Origin: Labilithrix luteola
GTDB lineage: Bacteria > Myxococcota_A > Polyangia > Polyangiales > Polyangiaceae
Length of the DNA stretch: 64,000 nucleotides
Assembly (NCBI RefSeq): GCF_001263205.1
Contig: NZ_CP012333.1
Location: 1,302,001 to 1,366,000 of the forward strand
Direction of reading: 5' to 3'
The first letter of the stretch is position 1. Each line of letters opens with the position of its first letter. Position numbers and translations under genes: made by a program. The notes under the pieces were generated by a model. It saw only the letters and a list, made by a program, of their open reading frames with translations, ran no database searches and was not told where the DNA came from. This document shows positions 57,295 through 64,000 of this stretch, one piece after another.

Positions 57295-58645
57295 TCGGCG
57301 CGCCGCGGGCGCCATCCTCGTCGGCGGGCTCTGGGGAGCAGGTGCGTTCGCCGCGGCATGCGCGAACGACGACCCCGTCCGCTTCGAGGACACGGACGCG
57401 GGCGCTGGCCGCGACGCTGCCCCGCGCGGGGACATCGTCGACGCGAACGCCGACGTGCCGGTGATCACCACCGATGCTGGCGCTTTCGACGCTGCCGTTC
57501 GAGAGGTCAACTGCGAGTCCGCCGGCTGTGCGGTCGCACTCACCCCGGTGTTGGCCCGCTCGCAATTCAATTTCACGGAGCCCAATGGCCAAGCCTTCTG
57601 CGTGCTGCTCCATGACGGCACGGTCGCGTGCTGGGGCGCGAACGTCGAAGGTCAGCTCGGAAGGGGCATCGACGCCGGTTCGGCGGCGAGCGCCACGCCC
57701 GAGCGCATCGCCGGTTTGTCGAACGTCGTTTCGTTGAACGGGCCTTGCGCCGTGGAGTCCGACGGCTCTGCGTGGTGCTGGGGCACCGGCCCTTATCTGC
57801 AGAGCGACGCGGCCGCCGTGACGACCGAGTTTGCTCCCGTGAAGCTTCCCATTCCACCGGCCACGCTCGTCGCGACGAGCGGGGATGACGGCTGCGCCAT
57901 CGTCGACGGAAAAACCCAATGTTGGGGTCGCAATACCTTCGTTCAAATCCCCACCCCGTCGGGTGACTACCATCCCGAAGGGCTTCCACCGACCGAGATG
58001 CCGGTTCCAACCGGCGCGGCCGCCCAAGATCTCCTGGTCGCGAAAGCGAGCTTCATTCGACGTGCCGATGGGACCGTTCTGAGCTGGGGATTCAATCCAC
58101 CTCTCGGGCGGGTAACGTCGCTCTCGCCCGATCCCAATCCGGACCCGATCGCGCTCAAAGACGTCACTGCCATCTCGGTCGCGCGCGTCAATGCGTGTGC
58201 CGTCGCCAACGGCGTTCCCTACTGCTGGGGCACGATTCCTCCTCTCCCCGGCAACGTGCCCGACGAGAGGAATCTCGATCACGCTCTCCCCGAGGCCGTC
58301 TTCACGCCCGAACGCGTCGTACAGATTTCGACCACCGACGATTTCGTGAACATCGATGTGCCGCTGCCTCGTCGTTGGTGTGCCGTGGGTGGCTCCGGCG
58401 CCGTCTATTGCTGGGGAAACAACGCGAACGGTCAGGCCGGAGACGGCACGAAGGACTATGTGAACAGCGCCGTGAAGGTACCGCTCCCCGTCCCTGCCGT
58501 GCATGTCGAGACCACGGCCGACACCACGTGTGCCCTTCTCGTGAATGGCAAAGTCTACTGCTGGGGCGGTGACTTCTACGGTCAGCTCGGACACGGAAAA
58601 CTAAAGCAACAGAGTCTCGTTCCGGTGGAGGTGCTTTTGCCATGA
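57266..58645 (+). CDS. RCC1-repeat surface lipoprotein
   Basis: A 459-residue lipoprotein (lipobox AAAC at about 27) with an Asp/Ala linker and RCC1-type repeats (TVACWGANVEGQLGRG, SAWCWGTG, KTQCWGRN, VPYCWGTI, AVYCWGNNANGQAGDG, KVYCWGGDFYGQLGHG), a paralogue of the protein at 10179. GGAG lies 6 bases before this ATG; another ATG is two codons upstream. It overlaps the ends of the flanking genes, so it sits in the middle of a tightly coupled lipoprotein operon. Confidence 0.85.
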   Translation: MRSTRLRLIDRRAAGAILVGGLWGAGAFAAACANDDPVRFEDTDAGAGRDAAPRGDIVDANADVPVITTDAGAFDAAVREVNCESAGCAVALTPVLARSQFNFTEPNGQAFCVLLHDGTVACWGANVEGQLGRGIDAGSAASATPERIAGLSNVVSLNGPCAVESDGSAWCWGTGPYLQSDAAAVTTEFAPVKLPIPPATLVATSGDDGCAIVDGKTQCWGRNTFVQIPTPSGDYHPEGLPPTEMPVPTGAAAQDLLVAKASFIRRADGTVLSWGFNPPLGRVTSLSPDPNPDPIALKDVTAISVARVNACAVANGVPYCWGTIPPLPGNVPDERNLDHALPEAVFTPERVVQISTTDDFVNIDVPLPRRWCAVGGSGAVYCWGNNANGQAGDGTKDYVNSAVKVPLPVPAVHVETTADTTCALLVNGKVYCWGGDFYGQLGHGKLKQQSLVPVEVLLP

Positions 58646-60438
58646 GGCGCATTGCTTTCATGGGGATCGTCGGCGCCGCCATCGCCGCATCGGTCGTCAT
58701 TGCGTGTGGGCACAAGAGCGGGTTCGAACCATCCGACAATGGAAGCTTCACACTCGACGCGTCGGTGACGCCGGACACGCCGGTCTGCGGGCGCCAGTGC
58801 TCGATCGACGGACGATCGGTCATCGACGGATGCACCGGCGAGACCGTGGAAACATGCTCGGACGATCAAGCGTGCGGCGCGGCCGTCTGCCAGGAGCCCT
58901 GCGCCGCGGCCGCCGCTGAACAGAGCTCGAACGGGTGCGAGTTCTATCTGCAGGAGCCGCTCTATTCGAAGTCGTTCGGACAGTCGTGTTACGCAGCGTT
59001 CATCGTCAATACGTCGAATCGCCCGGTCGACTTCACGCTTGAGCGGGACGGGACCGTTCTCGACATCTCCAAGGCCGTCGTCTCGACGAAGCCGGGGGAC
59101 TCGACGCTGATTCCTCACGAAGGTCCCATCGCGCCCGGCGAGAGCGTCATCGTCTTCGTCTCGGATCGAGGGGCCAATGGGCCGGTCGTGAAGGTCCTTG
59201 GCGCGACTCCGATTGCATGCCCGACCGGCATCGTGGCGGCGTCCTATGCGTATCCCGGTCCCGACGGCACCGGCGTAGGCCCCTCATTTCACCTGAAGTC
59301 GAGCCTGCCGGTGGCGCTGGCGTCGATCTACCCGTACGGCGGAGCACTCAGTTTTCTGCCCTCGGCGACGCTACACCTCCCGGTCACCTCTTGGGCGAAG
59401 GAGAACATCCTCATCAACGGCTGGGAGGGATACTACAATTCCGGTTATCACCCCTGGCCCGGCGCGCAGATCGTCGCCTCCGACGATACCGACCTCACCA
59501 TCGTTCCGACACGCGACGTGCAGGACGGCGAAGGCATCGTGGGAACGCCGGCGCACGTGCCAGCGACCTACCATCTCGCCAAAGGCCAGTATCTTCAGAT
59601 CGCCCAGGAAGCCGAGCTCTCCGGCACGCTCCTCTACGCAACGAAACCCGTCGGCGTGTTCGGCGGGCACACCGCTCCCTGGGTGCCGACGTCGAGCTGC
59701 TGCGCCGACATCCTGAATCAGCAAATTCCAGCCTTCGAGCAATGGGGAAATGAATACGTCGGTGTCGGCTATCGACCGCGACTCGGCAACGAGGCCGAGC
59801 TCATGCCCTATCGCATCGTAGCTGCCCGCGATGGAACGAAGCTCGACTACGATCCGACGATTCCCGCAGGCGCTCCTACGACGCTATCGGCGGGCGAGGT
59901 CGCGACCTTCGTGGCCCCCACGGGTGCCCCGTTCGTGGTCCGCACCCAAGACGCGGATCATCCGATTTACGTGGCCGCGTACATGTCCAGCGGGAACGGC
60001 GGTGGCCTCGTCGGCGCACAGAGCTTCGGAGGTCGCGGCGACCCAGAGTTCGTCAACGTGATTCCGGCTGGCCAGTATCTCAACTCCTATAGCTTCTTCG
60101 CGGATCCAACCTACGACGAGACGTCTCTCGTCGTCGTCCGCCAGAAGACCAACGGGAAGTTCGAGGACGTATGGCTCGAGTGCGCCGACAATCTCACGGG
60201 GTTCAAACCCGTCGGGACGCGCGGCGAATTCGAATGGATGCGCGTCGATCTCACCCGTAATCACGGGCCCGGCCAGGCCTTCGATCACAGCCAGTGCACG
60301 AGCGGCCTCCAGCGCATGCACAGCGCCGGCCCCTTCACTGCCACGATCTGGGGCTGGGCGAGCTATGCCAGTTATGCCTATCCGGGCGGAATGGCGCAAC
60401 GCAAGCTCGTGCCGAATGCACTCCCGCCGGTGCATTGA
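58642..60438 (+). CDS. IgGFc-binding-type surface lipoprotein
   Basis: A 598-residue lipoprotein (lipobox VIAC, Cys 22). A Cys-rich start (CGRQCSIDGRSVIDGC) leads into a domain with CYAAFIVNTSNRPVDFTLE, PSFHLKSSLPVALASIYPYG, KPVGVFGGHTAPWVPTSSCC, and PIYVAAYMSSGNGGG. This corresponds to the N-terminal domain of human IgG Fc-binding protein, a fold also found in many myxobacterial surface proteins. It is the last gene of the lipoprotein run; its ATG overlaps the RCC1 stop (ATGA). Adhesion is a plausible role. Confidence 0.85.
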   Translation: MRRIAFMGIVGAAIAASVVIACGHKSGFEPSDNGSFTLDASVTPDTPVCGRQCSIDGRSVIDGCTGETVETCSDDQACGAAVCQEPCAAAAAEQSSNGCEFYLQEPLYSKSFGQSCYAAFIVNTSNRPVDFTLERDGTVLDISKAVVSTKPGDSTLIPHEGPIAPGESVIVFVSDRGANGPVVKVLGATPIACPTGIVAASYAYPGPDGTGVGPSFHLKSSLPVALASIYPYGGALSFLPSATLHLPVTSWAKENILINGWEGYYNSGYHPWPGAQIVASDDTDLTIVPTRDVQDGEGIVGTPAHVPATYHLAKGQYLQIAQEAELSGTLLYATKPVGVFGGHTAPWVPTSSCCADILNQQIPAFEQWGNEYVGVGYRPRLGNEAELMPYRIVAARDGTKLDYDPTIPAGAPTTLSAGEVATFVAPTGAPFVVRTQDADHPIYVAAYMSSGNGGGLVGAQSFGGRGDPEFVNVIPAGQYLNSYSFFADPTYDETSLVVVRQKTNGKFEDVWLECADNLTGFKPVGTRGEFEWMRVDLTRNHGPGQAFDHSQCTSGLQRMHSAGPFTATIWGWASYASYAYPGGMAQRKLVPNALPPVH

Positions 60439-60699
60439 TCCGTAGACGGCGGCGCCGAGCGTCACTGCACCACCGTAGAGCGCCGCCGACCGCGTCATGA
60501 CGCCCGATCCTGCGTCGTGATGGCAGCGCTCTCGGCCTGCGCCGTGTCTGTGGTAGGTCCAGCCTGCGCGAAACGATTTCGATGGGCGCCGCGGAACCTC
60601 GATTTCACGAGGATGCGCGGGCAACGTGTGATCGGGTCCTGGTCGTTCGGAGCATTGGTCGACGAACGAAAGGATCGCCATGACGCACGGAGCTGCTCG

Positions 60700-61353
60700 A
60701 TGACCACTGCGCACACGACGCTTTCGGAGCCGATCAAGACACCGGCCTGCATCGTCACGGCGCCCAGCGTGAGCTTCAGCACGCTTGCCAAGGTGATGGG
60801 ACCGCTCGCCCCCGAGGCGCTCGCCAGACTGCTTCGCGCGCACAAATATCCAACCGGCGGCGCCATGCGCAGCTACGAGAACGCACGCAAGCAGGCGATC
60901 GACTTCTTGGTCGACGGCACGCCACTCGATCCGAACGGCGCGCTGCGCCCCCACGAGCGCGAAGTGGTCGAGGCCATGGCGCGTGTGAATCCGAAAGTAC
61001 CCGAATGGGTGCGCGCCGTGCGGCCGAACCCACGCGCCGACGTCTGGCAGATCCATGGCGTGGCCGTCTCGATGAACGCCGACGTAGAACTCGAAGGCTA
61101 CATCGCTTGCGGAGCGGCAAAGTTCTGCTTCACGAAGGAGCCCCTTGCCCGCGGTGTCGGAAGCACGATGGCGGCGCTGCTCTGGTACTACAACGCCTGC
61201 GTGCTTCGTCTCCCGCTCGTGCGCCCCGGCCACTGCGTGATCTACGAACCCCGCCTCCCGTGGGTTCACCTGCCCTCGCACAAACCCGAAAGGCAGCTCG
61301 AAAAACTAGAGCTCGCCTGCTCCATCGTCTCGGCCATTTGGCCGACGATCTGA
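60700..61353 (+). CDS. hypothetical protein
   Basis: A 217-residue soluble protein of unknown family. Visible stretches are LAKVMGPLAPEALARLLRAH, HGVAVSMNADVELEGYIACG and CVLRLPLVRPGHCVIYEPRL. No signal peptide. The frame is open to 60517, but the upstream part contains no convincing start and reads like non-coding sequence; MTTAHTT is therefore chosen. The gap 60439-60699 holds nothing recognisable. It is convergent with the LysR gene, with 3 bp between stops. Confidence 0.6.
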   Translation: MTTAHTTLSEPIKTPACIVTAPSVSFSTLAKVMGPLAPEALARLLRAHKYPTGGAMRSYENARKQAIDFLVDGTPLDPNGALRPHEREVVEAMARVNPKVPEWVRAVRPNPRADVWQIHGVAVSMNADVELEGYIACGAAKFCFTKEPLARGVGSTMAALLWYYNACVLRLPLVRPGHCVIYEPRLPWVHLPSHKPERQLEKLELACSIVSAIWPTI

Positions 61354-61356
61354 GGC

Positions 61357-62271
61357 TCAGGAGCGAGCTTCGCGGGCGCGGTCGACGATGTCATCGATGA
61401 GCACGCGTGCGGCGCGGGATGGGACGACACTGCGCGGGTACAGCAGCGAGAAGGGACGGCTGCCGCCGCGATAGTTCGAGAGAACTTCGACCAACGCTCC
61501 GCGGGAGACTTCGCTCTCCACGAGAAAGTCGTAGATCTGCACCAGGCCAACGCCGGCCGTCGCGAGGGTCACGACGCCCAGCACGTCGTCGGAGACGCGG
61601 TAGGTAGCGTCCGGCACGAAAGCGCGAGGTGAAGGAGAGAACGTCCACGGCAGGATGCGGCCGGTGCTCGGCATGAGGAAGCCGATGCAGGAGTGGCGCT
61701 CGAGATCTTTCGGTGTCTTCGGAGCGCCGAAGCGAGCGAGGTAGGCCGGGCTGCCGAAGACGCCCAGGGCGAAGTCGCCGAGCTTCCGTGCGACGAGCGA
61801 GGCGTCGGTGACTTTGCCCATCCGAATCGCCATGTCGTAGCCGTCGCGCACGAAGTCGATGTTGAGGTTCGAGACGTTCACGTCGACACGAATCTCGGGA
61901 TAGCGCTCGCGGAAGGCCCCCAGCCACGGCATCAGCCGGTGATGGCCGAAGGTGGTCGGCACGCTGATGCGAACGTGGCCTTGTGGCGCCTTCTTTCCCA
62001 ACGCGAGCTCCCGCTCGCCCGACGACAACAGCGACAAGGCCTGGCGGCAGATCGTGTAATAGCGGTGCGCGGCCTCGGTGGGCGCGCAGGCACGCGTGGT
62101 CCGGCGAAAGAGGCTCACGCCGAGCGTTCCTTCGAGTCGGCTCACACTCCGGCTCACCGCTTGGGGCGTCACCGACAGCGCGCGCGCGGCGCTGGTGAAG
62201 CTCCCCGTCTCGTACGTTCGACAGAAGGACTCGAGGTTCGGAAGGCTGCTCGACAGCGGAACGTGAGCCAT
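61357..62271 (-). CDS. LysR-family transcriptional regulator
   Basis: A 304-residue LysR protein: winged helix at about 8-70 (LESFCRTYETGSFTSAARAL, then VTPQAVSRSVSRLEGTLGVS) and a periplasmic-binding-like effector domain (GHVRISVPTTFGHHRLMPWL, GYDMAIRMGKVTDASLVARK, CIGFLMPSTGRILPW). It resembles the group acting on short-chain dehydrogenase genes. It is divergent from the DJ-1-like and dehydrogenase genes and probably controls them through the dyad at its own start codon. Confidence 0.92.
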   Translation of the reverse strand: MAHVPLSSSLPNLESFCRTYETGSFTSAARALSVTPQAVSRSVSRLEGTLGVSLFRRTTRACAPTEAAHRYYTICRQALSLLSSGERELALGKKAPQGHVRISVPTTFGHHRLMPWLGAFRERYPEIRVDVNVSNLNIDFVRDGYDMAIRMGKVTDASLVARKLGDFALGVFGSPAYLARFGAPKTPKDLERHSCIGFLMPSTGRILPWTFSPSPRAFVPDATYRVSDDVLGVVTLATAGVGLVQIYDFLVESEVSRGALVEVLSNYRGGSRPFSLLYPRSVVPSRAARVLIDDIVDRAREARS

Positions 62272-62292
62272 TTGTAACAGCTTAGTACAAAT
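62270..62292. promoter_or_regulatory. LysR-type operator, 7-bp inverted repeat
   Basis: ATTTGTA (62270-62276) and TACAAAT (62286-62292) are perfect complements nine bases apart, the size of a LysR recognition site. It overlaps the LysR start codon and lies 56 bp upstream of the DJ-1-like gene. The AT-rich arms stand out in this GC-rich region. Confidence 0.65.
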
Positions 62293-62347
62293 GAACCGCC
62301 CCGCCGGCGCCTACCGCAGATGCCTCGGCCGTCCTAAACGTCTTGGC

Positions 62348-63151
62348 ATGCACCTCGGACGACGAACCTTCGCCACGCTCGCCGCCTTCGCCACCGCGGC
62401 GCTCTTCGCCGCCTGCGCGACGCCCGCTCGAAGCCCCGCGCCCGACCACGCTCAGGAAGGATCCAAGACCATGAAGAAGCGCGTTCTGCTCGCCATGACC
62501 AGCCACGACAAGAAGGGTGACACTGGAGAGGCCACGGGCGCCTATCTCTCGGAGGTCACGCACGCGCATCACGTCTTCGTGAACGCCGGCTACGAGGTCG
62601 AATTCGCCAGCGTCCAGGGCGGGAAGGTTCCGCTGGACGGCGTCGATCGCAAAGACCCCATCAATGCCAAATTCCTCGACGCCCCTGGCCTGATGACCAA
62701 GCTCGAGACGAGCATTCCCGCCGCCAAGGTCGATCCCGCGCGCTACGACGCCATCTACTTCGCCGGCGGTCATGGCGCCATGTGGGACCTTCCTCGCGAC
62801 CAGACCTTCGCATCCCTCACCGCACGCATCTACGAGGCCGGCGGCGTCGTCGCTGCGGTTTGCCATGGTCCGGCAGCTCTCGTCGACGTGAAGCTCACGA
62901 ACGGCAACTACCTCGTCGCCGGCAAGAAGGTCAGCGGCTTCACCAACGAAGAAGAGCGCGCCGTGAAGCTCGACAAGGTCGTGCCCTTCCTCCTCGAAGA
63001 TCGCCTCGTCGCCCGCGGCGCTCGCTTCGACGGTGCTCCGATGTGGCAGGCCAAGGTCTCGGTCGACGAGCGCCTCGTCACCGGCCAGAATCCTGCCTCC
63101 GCCACGGGAGTTGCCGAAGCCACCGTCTCGGCCATCGAACACCGCCAGTAA
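62348..63151 (+). CDS. DJ-1/PfpI-family lipoprotein (class I amidotransferase-like)
   Basis: A 267-residue protein with a signal peptide ending in FAAC (Cys 23) and a DJ-1/PfpI domain from about residue 42. The motif AAVCHGPAALV carries the nucleophile Cys (C172), DAIYFAGGHGAMWDLP gives the preceding loop, and LLAMTSHDKKGDTGEATGAY the start. The arrangement is that of the Hsp31-like/glyoxalase III branch. Export of this fold is uncommon. A start at 62291 would extend the signal peptide atypically. The SDR gene follows 50 bp later. Confidence 0.86.
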   Translation: MHLGRRTFATLAAFATAALFAACATPARSPAPDHAQEGSKTMKKRVLLAMTSHDKKGDTGEATGAYLSEVTHAHHVFVNAGYEVEFASVQGGKVPLDGVDRKDPINAKFLDAPGLMTKLETSIPAAKVDPARYDAIYFAGGHGAMWDLPRDQTFASLTARIYEAGGVVAAVCHGPAALVDVKLTNGNYLVAGKKVSGFTNEEERAVKLDKVVPFLLEDRLVARGARFDGAPMWQAKVSVDERLVTGQNPASATGVAEATVSAIEHRQ

Positions 63152-63201
63152 AGGCGCGACGGCTCGACTGTTCGTGGCATCCGCCTTGTACGGTGCGAGT
63201 C

Positions 63202-63990
63202 ATGGACCTGCAGCTCGAAGGCAAGCTGGCGCTCGTGACCGCATCGAGCGGGGGCATCGGCAAAGAAATCGCCACCGCACTCGCGCGAGAAAAAGCCCGA
63301 GTCATCGTGAACGGGCGAAGCCCAGCCAGCGTCGAAATGGCCATTGCCGACATTCGTCGCAACGTTCCCGACGCGAAGCTCGAGTCACTCGCGACCGACA
63401 ACGGCACCGCCGAAGGCACGGCGGAGACGATTCGTCGGTTTTCCGAGCTCGACATTCTGGTGAACAACCTCGGCATTTACGAGGCCGTCGCCTTCTTCGA
63501 CGAGACGGACGAATCGTGGCAGCGCCTCTTCGAGGTCAACATCATGAGCGGCGTGCGGCTCGCGCGTCACTACTTGAAGAGCATGCTCGAGAAGCGGCAC
63601 GGACGCATCGTCTTCATCGCGAGCGAGGCAGCCCTCAGCCCCTCGCCCGAGATGGCGCACTACAGCGCGACGAAGACGATGCAGCTGTCCCTCTCGCGCA
63701 GCCTCGCGGAGCTCACGAAAGGTACCGCCGTCACGGTGAACACCGTCATGCCGGGCTCCACTCGCACCGAGGGCGTCGCCAAGTTCGTGCAGGATCTCTT
63801 TCCGCACTTGCCGCTCGCCGAGGCAGAGCGATGCTTCATGCGCGAGAACCGGCCGACGTCGCTCATCGAGCGCCTCATCGATCCCCGTGAGATCGCGAAC
63901 TTCGTTGCCTACGTCGCAAGCCCCCTCGCCTCGGCGATCAACGGCGCCGCGCTCCGCGTCGATGGCGGTCTCGTCCGAAGCGTCTTCTGA
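63202..63990 (+). CDS. short-chain dehydrogenase/reductase
   Basis: A 262-residue SDR: cofactor motif TASSGGIG (13-20), NNLG (88-91), catalytic S141, Y154 and K158 (YSATK), and the closing INGAALRVDGGLVRSVF. It oxidises or reduces a hydroxyl/keto group with NAD(P)H; the GRS near residue 39 may favour NADP. The substrate is unknown. It is probably cotranscribed with the DJ-1-like gene under LysR control. It ends 10 bp before the window edge. Confidence 0.9.
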   Translation: MDLQLEGKLALVTASSGGIGKEIATALAREKARVIVNGRSPASVEMAIADIRRNVPDAKLESLATDNGTAEGTAETIRRFSELDILVNNLGIYEAVAFFDETDESWQRLFEVNIMSGVRLARHYLKSMLEKRHGRIVFIASEAALSPSPEMAHYSATKTMQLSLSRSLAELTKGTAVTVNTVMPGSTRTEGVAKFVQDLFPHLPLAEAERCFMRENRPTSLIERLIDPREIANFVAYVASPLASAINGAALRVDGGLVRSVF

Positions 63991-64000
63991 GTCACGCCAA

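Noticed and set aside
60517..60699. Longer N-terminus for the hypothetical protein at 60700
   Set aside because: The extension lacks a ribosome-binding site and reads like intergenic sequence.

Overview
The window is high-GC DNA with densely packed genes, many joined by ATGA or TGATG start/stop overlaps. It suggests a member of the Myxococcota, most likely class Polyangia. The reasons are many lipoproteins with Asp/Ala/Gly-rich linkers behind the lipobox, RCC1-repeat lipoproteins, Cys-rich proteins built on a DxxNCGxCGxxC repeat, an IgGFc-binding-type surface protein and a SUMF1-type lipoprotein. This assignment is inferred from gene content only; there is no rRNA or marker gene here. No tRNA, rRNA, CRISPR array, insertion sequence or prophage was seen.

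Layout. 1-14.6 kb is mostly housekeeping and envelope genes: a COG3014-like lipoprotein next to LpoB, RraA, a VKOR-DsbA fusion, a serine hydrolase divergent from a TetR-AraC pair, RNase R, an RCC1 lipoprotein, a DnaJ-type co-chaperone, a SUMF1-like lipoprotein, and a methyltransferase divergent from MerR. 15.0-16.9 kb is a small, visibly less GC-rich cassette (DUF4265, DUF7668 and unknown genes). It lies between the intact 3' end of a leucine-rich-type lipoprotein gene and a broken copy of that same 3' end. 16.9-28.1 kb carries that lipoprotein, DoxX-like, metallophosphoesterase, serine hydrolase, YdeI/OmdA, Coq4, quinone reductase and VOC genes, and a membrane trio. 28.2-35 kb is tamA-tamB. 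35.1-37.5 kb has small exported proteins and rsgA.

37.5-49.6 kb is a flagellar island in three transcription units. flgG-A-H-I-J-M-N-K-L and flbD-motA-motB plus two extra exported proteins run leftward. flgB-flgC-fliE-fliF runs rightward. Together they encode the MS ring, proximal and distal rod, P and L rings, hook-filament junction, anti-sigma factor FlgM, its FlgN-like chaperone and the stator. Hook, filament, C-ring and export-gate genes are not in the window. Two sigma-54-like boxes sit just upstream of flbD and flgG. A truncated start of an Aer-type chemoreceptor gene lies 1.3 kb beyond fliF.

51-60.4 kb is an apparent surface operon: an exported protein, an ECF sigma factor, a membrane protein that may be its anti-sigma factor, then five overlapping or nearly adjacent lipoprotein genes (Cys-rich repeats, two propeller-like proteins, RCC1, IgGFc-binding type). 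Two genes in this stretch have single-base frameshifts at C runs. The right end holds a LysR regulator divergent from a DJ-1/PfpI-family lipoprotein and a short-chain dehydrogenase.
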